Shown here: positions 34,943-43,978 of the stretch, one piece after another
How the letters are laid out: every line of letters begins with the position of its first letter
How positions within the stretch are numbered: the stretch's first letter is position 1
Source of the DNA: Aporhodopirellula rubra
GTDB taxonomy: Bacteria; Planctomycetota; Planctomycetia; Pirellulales; Pirellulaceae
DNA length: 64,000 nucleotides
NCBI RefSeq assembly: GCF_014192335.1
Contig: NZ_JACHXU010000004.1
Coordinates: forward strand, 1 to 64,000
Reading direction: 5' to 3'
Position numbers and translations under genes: made by a program
The notes under the pieces: model-generated
The model's input: only the letters and a program-made list of their open reading frames with translations
What the model was told of the DNA's origin: nothing
Databases searched by the model: none

Positions 34943-36904
34943 ATGAACCTCTCTCGCAAAACACAATTGCAACCACGTCTCCGATCGGCCGCATGCCTCT
35001 TCTTCTGCATGGTCGTTTGCACCATCGTCTGCGGGCAAACTTTGGCCGCAGACAGCACCGGCACCACACCACCACGCCCGAATATTTTGTGGCTAACGAG
35101 CGAAGACAATGGCCCCGAACTCGGATGCTACGGCGACGATTATGCGGACACTCCTTGCATCGACGAACTCGCCGCCCGTTCGCTGCGATATCGAATGTGC
35201 TGGTCCAACGCACCGGTCTGCGCACCGGCACGTACAACAATCATTTCCGGAATGCACGCCACCAGCCTCGGCGGGCAACACATGCGCAGCAGCGCCAGCC
35301 TGCCCGAAGGCATGAAGCTGTATCCGCAGGTGCTTCGCGAAGCTGGATATTACTGCACCAACCACACCAAGACCGATTACAACTTTCGCGAAAGCGACAG
35401 CGACGCGGGGTGGCACGAAAGCGGTCGCAAAGCGCACTGGAAGAATCGCCCCAGCGACGACACACCCTTCTTCAGCGTGTTCAATTACACAATCAGCCAC
35501 GAGAGTAAGATCCGCAACAAACCTCACACGCTGGTGCACGACCCCGCGAAAGCAGTCTTGCCCGCGTACCACCCCGATACACCGGAGGTTCGGCGTGACT
35601 GGGCGCAATATTACGACCGGTTAACCGAAATGGACGCCATGGTCGGCGCGGCGATTGCTGAACTCACCGAAGCCGGTCTCGCGGATTCGACTATTATCTT
35701 CCACTACGGCGATCACGGCAGCGGCATGCCGCGGAGCAAACGCAGGCCGTTCAACTCGGGACTTCAAGTTCCGTTGATCGTGCATGTCCCCGAAGCCTAC
35801 CGGGAACTCGCGCCAGCCGACTATTTGCCAGGCGGCATTTCGGATCGATTGGTCAGTTTCGTCGACCTCGGCCCGACGGCAATCAGCCTAGCCGGCTCCG
35901 CTCCACCAGCGAACATGCAGGGCGTGCCATTCATGGGCAAGCATGCCGGCGATGCCAAGACCTTGCTGTTCGGATATCGCGGACGCATGGACGAGCGTAT
36001 CGATATGGTGCGTTCATGTACCGATGGCCGCTTCGTTTACATGCGGCACTTCTATCCCGACCGTCCCTACCTGAAACACGTCGACTTCATGTTCCAAACC
36101 CCGACCACTCGGATTTGGAAACAGATGAACGACGCCGGACAACTCAACGATGCCCAATCAAAATTCTGGCAAGTCAAACCGACCGAGGAACTGTTTGACC
36201 TTCAGTCCGACCCTGACGAGGTCGACAACATCGCGCAACTGCCGCAGCATGCTGCAAAACTCGCCGAGATGCGAGAAGCGACTAAGCAGTGGATGCGATC
36301 CACCGGCGACCTCGGGTTACTGACCGAAGCGGAAATGCACCGGCAATCGGGACCGGACGCTCCCCGGACACTCGCACTATCGGACCGGTTCGACGTTGAC
36401 GCGTTGGTCGACGCCGCATGGGAGGCCGGCGACGCATGGCAAGCCTGTGATGCCCACACGATCGCCGCCATGCAAAAACTCTGCGCCAGCGACGCCCCGG
36501 GGATCCGTTTTTGGGGCTGTCGCGGATTGGCACTGGGACTGGCCTCCCACGGAACGGTCTTGTCGAACGAGGAGATCGCCTCGGCGATGGAAACGTTAAT
36601 GACGGCGACCGAAGACCCCAACGCCAGTGTCCGCGTGGCTGCGTGTGACATCCTCATCCGGATCAACGACACCGGCGCACAACAGCGGGCGGCGAAAGAG
36701 CTGATGCGTTTGGCTGATTTACCGGAGGATGGTTATTTCGTGGGGATTGCGGCGCTCAACGTCATCGATGCGAACCGCGAGGCCGTGCTGAGACACTCCG
36801 GCAAGACTTTCGAATCGCTCAGCAAGATCCGAAAAGATTCGCCCAAGCGAGGCGGCGATTACGTCACGCGGCTGCTGACCACACTCAGCCAACCGCAGGA
36901 CTGA
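34943..36904 (+). CDS. Exported sulfatase with C-terminal helical extension
   Basis: 653 residues from the ATG at 34943, chosen because it opens a signal peptide (RLRSAACLFFCMVVCTIVCGQTLAA). PNILWLTSEDNGPELGCYGD starts the sulfatase fold with metal-binding Asp; CAPAR at 93-97 is the formylglycine-forming Cys-x-Pro-Ala-Arg motif; FHYGDHGSGMPRSKR supplies further metal and substrate residues. Overall it resembles the N-sulfoglucosamine sulfohydrolase group. After the sulfatase domain, about 150 residues (AMETLMTATEDPNASVRVAACDILIRINDTGAQ) form HEAT-like helices. Likely acts on sulfated polysaccharides in the periplasm or outside. An anaerobic or FGE-type maturase would be required and is not in the window. 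Confidence 0.92.
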   Translation: MNLSRKTQLQPRLRSAACLFFCMVVCTIVCGQTLAADSTGTTPPRPNILWLTSEDNGPELGCYGDDYADTPCIDELAARSLRYRMCWSNAPVCAPARTTIISGMHATSLGGQHMRSSASLPEGMKLYPQVLREAGYYCTNHTKTDYNFRESDSDAGWHESGRKAHWKNRPSDDTPFFSVFNYTISHESKIRNKPHTLVHDPAKAVLPAYHPDTPEVRRDWAQYYDRLTEMDAMVGAAIAELTEAGLADSTIIFHYGDHGSGMPRSKRRPFNSGLQVPLIVHVPEAYRELAPADYLPGGISDRLVSFVDLGPTAISLAGSAPPANMQGVPFMGKHAGDAKTLLFGYRGRMDERIDMVRSCTDGRFVYMRHFYPDRPYLKHVDFMFQTPTTRIWKQMNDAGQLNDAQSKFWQVKPTEELFDLQSDPDEVDNIAQLPQHAAKLAEMREATKQWMRSTGDLGLLTEAEMHRQSGPDAPRTLALSDRFDVDALVDAAWEAGDAWQACDAHTIAAMQKLCASDAPGIRFWGCRGLALGLASHGTVLSNEEIASAMETLMTATEDPNASVRVAACDILIRINDTGAQQRAAKELMRLADLPEDGYFVGIAALNVIDANREAVLRHSGKTFESLSKIRKDSPKRGGDYVTRLLTTLSQPQD

Positions 36905-37080
36905 TCCCCGCGATTCGCATTTAGGCCGACTTCCGCTCCCCAAGGCCCTGCCCTCTTCCCCGATTAGGCCTGGGTGGCTAGGCTTTTGCGGGCCCAAAAC
37001 GGAACCCAAATGGGTATTTAACGCGTTTTCTCGGCCATCTCATTCAAATTAATTTCACCCCTGACCCCTCGGCACGGTTC

Positions 37081-39129
37081 ATGACAGCGACCTCGACAGA
37101 TCTACAAACACTGGCGATAGATACGATCCGCACGCTCAGTATGGATGCAGTACAGACAGCCAACAGTGGACACCCGGGCACGCCGATGGCGCTCGCGCCG
37201 ATCGCTTATCAATTGTTCCAAAACACAATGGCTTATGATCCGGCGCGGCCTCACTGGCCCGGTCGCGATCGATTCGTCTTGTCATGCGGACATGCATCGA
37301 TGCTGCTCTACAGCACACTGCATTTGATCGGCACCAAAGCAACCGACAAATTCGGCAAGCCGACCGGTGGCGAGTCGATCAAACTCGAAGACATCAAAAA
37401 TTTCCGCCAACTCGGATCGGTTTGTGCCGGGCACCCCGAGTACGCCGAAGCCGCGGGAATCGAAACGACGACCGGCCCACTCGGCGCGGGCGTGAGTAAC
37501 AGCGTCGGCATGGCGATGGCCGAAAAATGGTTGGCGGCGAATTACAACACCGATGACCTGACCCTGTTCAACTATAACGTGTACGCCGTCTGCAGCGACG
37601 GTGACATGATGGAAGGCATCGCCTGCGAAGCCGCCTCGGTTGCCGGACACCTGAAACTCGACAATTTGTGCTGGATCTACGACGACAACCACATCACGAT
37701 CGAAGGTGATACGGACCTCGCGTTTAGCGAAGACATGGGCAAGAAATTCGAGGGCCTCGGATGGAACGTGCTGCACGTCGACGACGCCAACGACATCGAA
37801 GCCCTCGGCAAAGCACTCGCCGCCTTCGCCGCCTGCCACGACAAACCGACCCTCATTGTCGTCAAGAGTATCATCGGCTTCGGTGCCCCGAACAAGCAAA
37901 ACACCCACGGCGCTCACGGTGCCCCACTGGGCTGGGACGAAGTGGCACTGGCGAAGAAGAGCTATGGCCTCCCCGAAAACGAGAAGTTCTATATCCCCGA
38001 CGGTGTCAAGAAACACTTCGCCGACGGCATCGGAGCACGCGGCAGCGAAGCGTCGGCAGCCTGGGATCAAGCCTGGGAAAAATACCAAACCGCTGAACCG
38101 GAAAAAGCAGCTCAACTGCAAGCGATCTTCGACGGCAAACTGCCTGAAGGTTGGGACAAAGACATCCCCGTCTTCGAACCAAGCGAAAAGGGCGATGCGA
38201 CCCGCAACAGTTCTGGCAAAGTCCTCAACGCGATTGCCGCCAACCTGCCTTTCATGATCGGCGGTTCAGCGGACCTCGCACCGAGCAACAAATCGGATCT
38301 CACGTTCGACGGTGCGGGCGACTTCCTGCCCGCACAGTACGGCGGCCGCAACCTGCACTTCGGTATTCGCGAACATGCGATGGCGGGGATCGCCAACGGA
38401 TTGTGCCTGTCGGGACTACGTGGCTACGCCGCAACGTTCTTTGTCTTCACGGACTACATGCGTGGCGGAATGCGGTTGAGCAGCATCATGCACCTGCCAA
38501 CGCTCTACATCCTGACGCACGATTCGATCGGCGTCGGCGAAGACGGACCGACTCACCAACCGGTCGAACACCTGACCGCATGCCGTTCGATCCCTGGACT
38601 GAACGTCTATCGCCCCGGCGATGCCAACGAAGTCGCAGAGTGCTATCGCACCGCAATGCTCGACGGCGATCACCCCGCCGCGATGGTTCTGTCGCGACAA
38701 AACATGCCAACCCTCGACCGCACCGTTTATGCACCGGCCTCCGGTTGCAGCCGCGGCGGCTATATTCTCAGCGACTGCGAGGGCACCCCGGATGTGATCC
38801 TGATGAGCAGCGGCAGTGAACTCTACATGGCCGTCGACGCAGCCAAAACGCTGACCGAAGCGGGCAAGAAAGTTCGCGTCGTCAGCATGCCATGCATGGA
38901 CATCTTCGCTCAACAAGACCAGTCGTACATTGATGAAGTCCTGCCACCGGCGGTCACCAACCGCGTGGCGATCGAAGCCGGCATCCGCATGTCATGGGAC
39001 CGCTGGATCGGATCGGCGGGCAAGTTTGTCGGCATGAGTGGATTCGGAGCCAGTGCCCCGTTCGATGCCGTCTACAAGCATTTCAACATCAATGCAGAGG
39101 CCGTCGTCAAAGCCGCTTCGTCGAGCTAG
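37081..39129 (+). CDS. tkt: Transketolase
   Basis: 682 residues, full family length. Features in order: SGHPGTPMALAPIAYQLF, the thiamine diphosphate motif CSDGDMMEGIACEAASVAGHLKLDNL, GAPNKQNTHGAHG, then in the pyrimidine domain NLHFGIREHAMAGIANGL with the conserved activating Glu, and EDGPTHQPVEHL. It transfers two-carbon units in the pentose phosphate pathway and Calvin-type rearrangements. Start is the ATG at 37081. Single gene between the sulfatase and purA. Confidence 0.97.
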   Translation: MTATSTDLQTLAIDTIRTLSMDAVQTANSGHPGTPMALAPIAYQLFQNTMAYDPARPHWPGRDRFVLSCGHASMLLYSTLHLIGTKATDKFGKPTGGESIKLEDIKNFRQLGSVCAGHPEYAEAAGIETTTGPLGAGVSNSVGMAMAEKWLAANYNTDDLTLFNYNVYAVCSDGDMMEGIACEAASVAGHLKLDNLCWIYDDNHITIEGDTDLAFSEDMGKKFEGLGWNVLHVDDANDIEALGKALAAFAACHDKPTLIVVKSIIGFGAPNKQNTHGAHGAPLGWDEVALAKKSYGLPENEKFYIPDGVKKHFADGIGARGSEASAAWDQAWEKYQTAEPEKAAQLQAIFDGKLPEGWDKDIPVFEPSEKGDATRNSSGKVLNAIAANLPFMIGGSADLAPSNKSDLTFDGAGDFLPAQYGGRNLHFGIREHAMAGIANGLCLSGLRGYAATFFVFTDYMRGGMRLSSIMHLPTLYILTHDSIGVGEDGPTHQPVEHLTACRSIPGLNVYRPGDANEVAECYRTAMLDGDHPAAMVLSRQNMPTLDRTVYAPASGCSRGGYILSDCEGTPDVILMSSGSELYMAVDAAKTLTEAGKKVRVVSMPCMDIFAQQDQSYIDEVLPPAVTNRVAIEAGIRMSWDRWIGSAGKFVGMSGFGASAPFDAVYKHFNINAEAVVKAASSS

Positions 39130-39254
39130 ACACGCCCCACTCTCGCCGAAACGCGGGGCGTCAACCTGTCACAGGATCGCGCCCGCTCGGATCTCAGGTA
39201 TAAGATCTGCGGCGTCAATCATCGAACGCTTCCTTCACCGGAAGCACCCGCCCT

Positions 39255-39284
39255 CGGGTCACGGGCGAGAACGCCTGTGACCCG
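39255..39284 (+). promoter_or_regulatory. Strong hairpin between tkt and purA
   Basis: CGGGTCACGGGCG (39255-39267), loop AGAA, CGCCTGTGACCCG (39272-39284): 13 pairs with a single G-U. It is 125 bp after the tkt stop and 38 bp before the purA start. It is followed by TTATCTGTT, not a true U-tract, so it may be a weak tkt terminator or a leader structure of purA. Confidence 0.55.
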
Positions 39285-39322
39285 TTATCTGTTACGTCAT
39301 ATTTCATCCGAAGGAAGCTCTC

Positions 39323-40639
39323 TTGTCCGGTACATGTGTCATTGGTTTGCAGTGGGGAGACGAAGCGAAAGGTAAGCTCGTCGATCTATTGGCGCCTCGT
39401 TTTGATTGTGTGATCCGTTATCAGGGCGGTGCCAACGCCGGACATACCGTCGTTGCCGGTGATGAGGTTTACAAACTGCATCACATTCCGTCGGGAATCC
39501 TCCACGGCGACGTGCAAAACTTCATCACCCCCGGTGTCGTGATCAACCCGACCACGATGCTGCAAGAGATCGACGGGCTGGCCCCACGCGGCATCAACGT
39601 TGCCGACAACTTGAAGGTCAGCGAACGAGCACACCTGGTCATGCCATGGCACATGATCGAAGACGCGACAATCAACAAAGTCAGCGTTCGCGGCGAATCG
39701 ATCGGAACGACCAACCGCGGCATCGGCCCGTGCTATCGAGACAAAGTCGGCCGCACCCACGCGATCCGCATGATTGACTTGATCGAAGAATCACGCGACG
39801 AACGGATCGCAACGGTTGCCGAACAGAAAACCGTGCTACTGCGTCAACTCGGCGCGACGGACGAAGAACTCGAATCGATCTCGCCGGAGAAGATGGTGCC
39901 CTTGGCAGCATCGTGGGCCGAACGATTGGCACCGATGATCGCCGACACCACGGACCTGATCCTCGATGCGGCGGAAGCCAACCAAACCCTGCTGTTCGAA
40001 GGCGCACAGGGCGCGCTACTGGACATTGACCACGGGACGTACCCGTTCGTCACCAGCAGTAACAGCAGCGGCGTCGGCGTCTGCGCCGGCGCGGGTGTGC
40101 CTCCCAAATGGATTGACCACGTCCTCGGTGTCTGCAAAGCCTACAGCACTCGCGTTGGCGGCGGACCGTTCCCAACGGAACTCGACGACGAAACCGGCGA
40201 CAAGATCCGTAAACTCGGAAACGAATTCGGCACGACCACCGGACGACCACGACGCTGCGGATGGTTTGACGCCGTCGCCGTTCGTTACACCGCTCGCCTG
40301 TCCGGCGTCAGCCGATTGGCGTTGATGATGATGGACGTTCTCGCTCACTTCGAAGAACTCAAAGTCTGTGTCGCGTACGAACTCGATGGCAAAGAAATCC
40401 ATCACGTTCCCGCCCACGCCGACCAACTCCGCCGCTGCAAACCAGTCCTGGAAACGATCAAAGGCTGGAACAGCCCCGTGGACCACGCCCGCAGCATGTC
40501 CGACTTCCCACCGGGAGCTCTGGCCTACGTGAAACGAATCGAAGAACTCGTTGGCGTGCCCGTTGGCATTCTCTCGGTCGGCCCCGACCGAGCTCAAACG
40601 ATCTTCACCGAAGAAGCCGCCGCGATGGGATTGGCATAA
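39323..40639 (+). CDS. purA: Adenylosuccinate synthetase
   Basis: 438 residues, usual length. The start codon is TTG at 39323, supported by AAGGAAG at 39311-39317. Motifs: [17 protein letters not shown] (the phosphate loop, GDEGKGK in most bacteria, here with Ala for the first Gly), [10 protein letters not shown] with the catalytic His, [56 protein letters not shown], and [15 protein letters not shown]. It makes adenylosuccinate from IMP, aspartate and GTP in purine synthesis. Followed by a clear terminator. Confidence 0.97.
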   Translation: MSGTCVIGLQWGDEAKGKLVDLLAPRFDCVIRYQGGANAGHTVVAGDEVYKLHHIPSGILHGDVQNFITPGVVINPTTMLQEIDGLAPRGINVADNLKVSERAHLVMPWHMIEDATINKVSVRGESIGTTNRGIGPCYRDKVGRTHAIRMIDLIEESRDERIATVAEQKTVLLRQLGATDEELESISPEKMVPLAASWAERLAPMIADTTDLILDAAEANQTLLFEGAQGALLDIDHGTYPFVTSSNSSGVGVCAGAGVPPKWIDHVLGVCKAYSTRVGGGPFPTELDDETGDKIRKLGNEFGTTTGRPRRCGWFDAVAVRYTARLSGVSRLALMMMDVLAHFEELKVCVAYELDGKEIHHVPAHADQLRRCKPVLETIKGWNSPVDHARSMSDFPPGALAYVKRIEELVGVPVGILSVGPDRAQTIFTEEAAAMGLA

Positions 40640-40663
40640 CACCGATTCAACTCGCACTCATTC

Positions 40664-40702
40664 AAAGGCGACCGGCGTTCAACACCGGTCGCCTTTCTTT
40701 TG
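40664..40702 (+). terminator. purA terminator
   Basis: AAAGGCGACCGG (40664-40675) pairs perfectly with CCGGTCGCCTTT (40685-40696), a 12-bp stem with a 9-base loop, followed by CTTTTG. It starts 25 bp after the purA stop. Confidence 0.88.
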
Positions 40703-40901
40703 CGCATGCACCTTAGCCTGGCGTGAATGACGGACGTGCAAAACTCACGGATGCGGCAAAAGTAGTGACACCGGCAACTCCGTCACGCTAGACTGAGTTC
40801 GCAGACAAAGTCACTGGACTCTCGGCGTTTGATACACCAATGCGTGGAACGCCGACTGAGCACCGATCGCTGAACACGCCACGTCCGCAAGGAACCTCGT
40901 C

Positions 40902-42419
40902 GTGCTTTTCTTCCCGTACTCCACCGACGCGCCGATCTATCACTACCCGATCGCGACGGGAACGATCGTGGCACTCAACGTGATGGCCTACACCGCGACG
41001 ACGATCCAGGTGGCGACAGGAAACCTCAGCCTCGACGACGTCAAATGGCTGGCACTGACCTTTGACGGCATCCATCCGCTGCAGTGGATCACGCATTGTT
41101 TTTTGCATATCCATCCATTCCAACTCATCGTCAACATGCTGTTCCTGTGGAGCTTCGGTTTGGTGATCGAGGGCAAAATCGGCGGGTTGCTGTTCAGCAT
41201 CATCTATTTCGCCACCCACATTTTTTGTGGCGCTCTCGCGCAGTGCCTTTTCTACGCCCTGTCGTTTGCGGTTCCCGCGGTCAGCGAAATGACCGCCGTA
41301 GGGGCGGACAACGGCATCTACGTGATGATGGCCATGGCACTGATGTGGGCTCCCGAGAATGAGATGAACTGCATGTTCCTGCTGCTCGTCCCCCGACTCG
41401 GAAAGATGGGTGGCGGCATCATGACCGAACTGAAGATTGCAACACTCGCGACAGCGTACCTCTTCATCGAATTGATCATGTTCTTCTTTCTCGGACTACT
41501 CGTTTGGCAAGCCGGTTTTCACTTGATGTCGCTGATGATTGGTGTCGTGCTGGCGTTCGTGATGCTGCGAATGGAATGGGTCGACTGTGAAGACTGGGAC
41601 ATCATCTCGCGCAACGAATGGTTGCACGGATACACGTTCTTGTGCAGTGACGAGCGAAGAGAGCGACTGGCTGAGAAGGTCGACGTGCGGCACGATGCGG
41701 TTTCGATGGCATTGGCAACGTCATCAACGGCATCGACCAGCAACGCATCCTACATGGCGGCCAGATCAACCACGATGGCACGATCCGCGAAAGGCGAAGC
41801 GACCACCATCGCCCCGCGAAACAACAGTGGCCAAGCGGGGACCGCGACAACGACCACGGCACCAACGCCTAACTCGGGAAAGGACGGCAAAGGAAAACGC
41901 CGAGGTCTGCTGGGACTCAAAGGGAAAGCCCCCGCTCCACCGCCGTCACCTCAACAGATCGCCGAAGCCCACCCCGACTTCAACCGCATCGCGATGCTGT
42001 TGCGGCAATCCCTCTCGACCCGCAGCCTGATGCTCGCGGAGCAACACTTCGGAAAACTCCAACAACTCGGCTTGGCCCCAGGACTCGCTGACAAAACTCT
42101 GTTTGATTTCGCCTCGCTACTGGCGTCTGAAAAGAAGTACCTGCCCGCGTTGACTCCGCTGCAGTTAATTGTCGAGCATGGCGGACCGATGTCGGCAGAC
42201 GCGTTGATTCGGGTCGCCCAAATTCAATTGAAAGTCATGCGTCTGCCCGGTGAAGCGGTCAAAACGCTCAGAAAAATCCGCTTCCCCGCAGAGACCGCCG
42301 CGGGCGCCGAACGCCTGTCCGAAGCCCAGAAAAAAATCATCACTCGCCGAAACGCATTACTTGAGCAATGTGGCGTTCAACCGCCTCCACTTATCGCCAA
42401 ACCCGACGGACCGAAGTAG
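40902..42419 (+). CDS. Rhomboid-like membrane protein lacking the catalytic serine
   Basis: 505 residues from the GTG at 40902, with AAGGAA 7 bases upstream. Residues 15-225 are a six-helix rhomboid fold: WITHCFLHIHPFQLIVNMLFLWSFGLVIEG (65-92) holds the His-rich segment and Asn of the rhomboid family, and GFHLMSLMIGVVLAFV (about 206-220) holds the His of the dyad. Where active rhomboids have GxSG the protein reads GADNG at 134-138, with Asn137 at the serine place, so it is probably a non-proteolytic rhomboid. The cytoplasmic C-terminal half has a Ser/Thr/Ala-rich linker and TPR-like helices (about 355-480). Client binding or scaffolding is inferred. Confidence 0.7.
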   Translation: MLFFPYSTDAPIYHYPIATGTIVALNVMAYTATTIQVATGNLSLDDVKWLALTFDGIHPLQWITHCFLHIHPFQLIVNMLFLWSFGLVIEGKIGGLLFSIIYFATHIFCGALAQCLFYALSFAVPAVSEMTAVGADNGIYVMMAMALMWAPENEMNCMFLLLVPRLGKMGGGIMTELKIATLATAYLFIELIMFFFLGLLVWQAGFHLMSLMIGVVLAFVMLRMEWVDCEDWDIISRNEWLHGYTFLCSDERRERLAEKVDVRHDAVSMALATSSTASTSNASYMAARSTTMARSAKGEATTIAPRNNSGQAGTATTTTAPTPNSGKDGKGKRRGLLGLKGKAPAPPPSPQQIAEAHPDFNRIAMLLRQSLSTRSLMLAEQHFGKLQQLGLAPGLADKTLFDFASLLASEKKYLPALTPLQLIVEHGGPMSADALIRVAQIQLKVMRLPGEAVKTLRKIRFPAETAAGAERLSEAQKKIITRRNALLEQCGVQPPPLIAKPDGPK

Positions 42420-42458
42420 AATCGTACCAACTCCCGCCTCCCCCACCCTAAAGAGCGA

Positions 42459-43418
42459 ATGACTATGACGACTCCCGCCTTGCCCCGCCGTAATTTTCTG
42501 CAAACCCTGGCCGCCACTGCTGCCGTTGGCGCGATCGCGCCACGCTTCGCTGCTGCTCACGAAGGCGAACACAGTCACTCGCACGATGACGCTCCCTTCC
42601 AAATTTCGCTCGCCGAATGGTCGCTGCACCGCACGCTCCGCGATGCGTCCAAAGGGGTCACCAACCTCGACTTCCCTCGAATCGCAAAAGAAGACTTCGG
42701 CATCGACGGAATCGAATACGTCAACCAATTCTTCAAAGACAAGGCCCGCGACGAAGCCTATCTCGGCGACCTGAAGAAACGCTGCGAAGACCAAGGCGTT
42801 AAGAGCCTTTTGATCATGGTCGATGGCGAAGGGCAACTCGGCAACCCTGACAAAGCTGGCCGCAAAAAAGCCGTTGAGAACCATCACCAGTGGGTCGACG
42901 CGGCTAAATTCCTCGGCTGCCACTCGATTCGAGTCAACGCGGCGAGCGGCGGGTCCTATCTCGAGCAAATCGGTTACGCCGCGGACGGCCTCAGCCAACT
43001 CTGCGAATACGCGGCACCGCACGGCATCAACGTTATTGTCGAAAACCACGGCGGACTCAGCAGCAACGGTGCTTGGCTGGCCGTGGTGATGGAGCGAGTC
43101 GGAATGGATAACTGTGGCACGCTGCCCGACTTCGGTAATTTCGATATCCGTCGCGGCAACGATCCGCTGTCGTTCGATCGCTACCTGGGCGTACAAGCCT
43201 TGATGCCATACGCCAAAGCTGTGAGTGCCAAAACGCACAACTTCGACGCCGAAGGGAACGAGACCAACACGGATTACTTCAAGATGATGGATATCGTGAT
43301 GGAGTTCGGATACCACGGATACGTGGGCATCGAATACGAGGGTGGCCAACTCGACGAGTACGCAGGCATCCGGGCAACCAAGTCATTGCTCGAACGAGTC
43401 CGAGCAAAACTAGCATGA
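42459..43418 (+). CDS. Tat-exported sugar phosphate isomerase/epimerase-like protein
   Basis: 319 residues. [23 protein letters not shown] is a twin-arginine leader, followed by a His-rich spacer ([11 protein letters not shown]) that could bind metal. The TIM-barrel domain has [56 protein letters not shown] and YVGIEYEGG, which place the usual metal ligands. Substrate unknown. The stop overlaps the start of the CoaC gene by four bases (ATGA); this couples an exported enzyme with coenzyme A biosynthesis, which is hard to explain by pathway logic. Confidence 0.88.
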   Translation: MTMTTPALPRRNFLQTLAATAAVGAIAPRFAAAHEGEHSHSHDDAPFQISLAEWSLHRTLRDASKGVTNLDFPRIAKEDFGIDGIEYVNQFFKDKARDEAYLGDLKKRCEDQGVKSLLIMVDGEGQLGNPDKAGRKKAVENHHQWVDAAKFLGCHSIRVNAASGGSYLEQIGYAADGLSQLCEYAAPHGINVIVENHGGLSSNGAWLAVVMERVGMDNCGTLPDFGNFDIRRGNDPLSFDRYLGVQALMPYAKAVSAKTHNFDAEGNETNTDYFKMMDIVMEFGYHGYVGIEYEGGQLDEYAGIRATKSLLERVRAKLA

Positions 43419-43978
43419 CCCAAACACCCGCGAAACGGATTTTACTGGGTATCGCCGGCGGAATTGCCGCGTATAAAGCCGCCGATCTCTGCAGCAAACT
43501 CGCCCAAGCCGGTCATCACGTCCAAGTCGTGATGACCGCGGGGGCGTCGGAGTTCATTGGAGAGACGACTCTGGCGGCATTGTCGGGGCGACCGGTCGCG
43601 ACAAAATCGTTCGACCCGCGCTACCCACTCGGGGCACACATCGAATTGGCCGTTGACCTGGACGCGATGGTAATCGCGCCGGCGACGGCCTCGGTCCTGG
43701 CGAGATTGGCGAATGGCCAGGCCGACGACTTGCTCAGCACCTTGTATCTGCAGAATACCGCTCCCGTCTTGCTCGCACCGGCCATGAGCGACCCGATGTG
43801 GAGCCAACCGGCTGTCCAACGCAACATCGAGACGCTTCGCAACGATGGCTGCCGAATCATCGGCCCCGAAAAAGGTTGGCTGAGTTGTCGTGTCCAGGGT
43901 GTTGGACGAATGAGCGAACCGACTAAGATTGTCGACGAAATCCATACATTTTTTTCTGCAATAACGAAACGCTCATGA
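43415..43978 (+). CDS. coaC: Phosphopantothenoylcysteine decarboxylase (CoaC domain only)
   Basis: 187 residues: only the flavoprotein half of the usual bifunctional CoaBC; the CoaB ligase is not in the window. [18 protein letters not shown] binds FMN, GAHIEL carries His75, and [13 protein letters not shown] carries Cys158, all at E. coli Dfp numbering. The conserved PAMN motif reads PAMSDPMW, with Ser125 where the substrate-binding Asn is expected. It would decarboxylate 4'-phosphopantothenoylcysteine to phosphopantetheine precursor; the Asn to Ser change raises the possibility of another peptidyl-Cys or aromatic-acid (UbiX-like) substrate. ATGA overlaps link it to both neighbours. Confidence 0.8.
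   Translation: MTQTPAKRILLGIAGGIAAYKAADLCSKLAQAGHHVQVVMTAGASEFIGETTLAALSGRPVATKSFDPRYPLGAHIELAVDLDAMVIAPATASVLARLANGQADDLLSTLYLQNTAPVLLAPAMSDPMWSQPAVQRNIETLRNDGCRIIGPEKGWLSCRVQGVGRMSEPTKIVDEIHTFFSAITKRS

Noticed and set aside
37282-38121. 279-codon minus-strand frame opposite tkt
   Set aside because: Antisense to transketolase; composition mirrors the sense codons.
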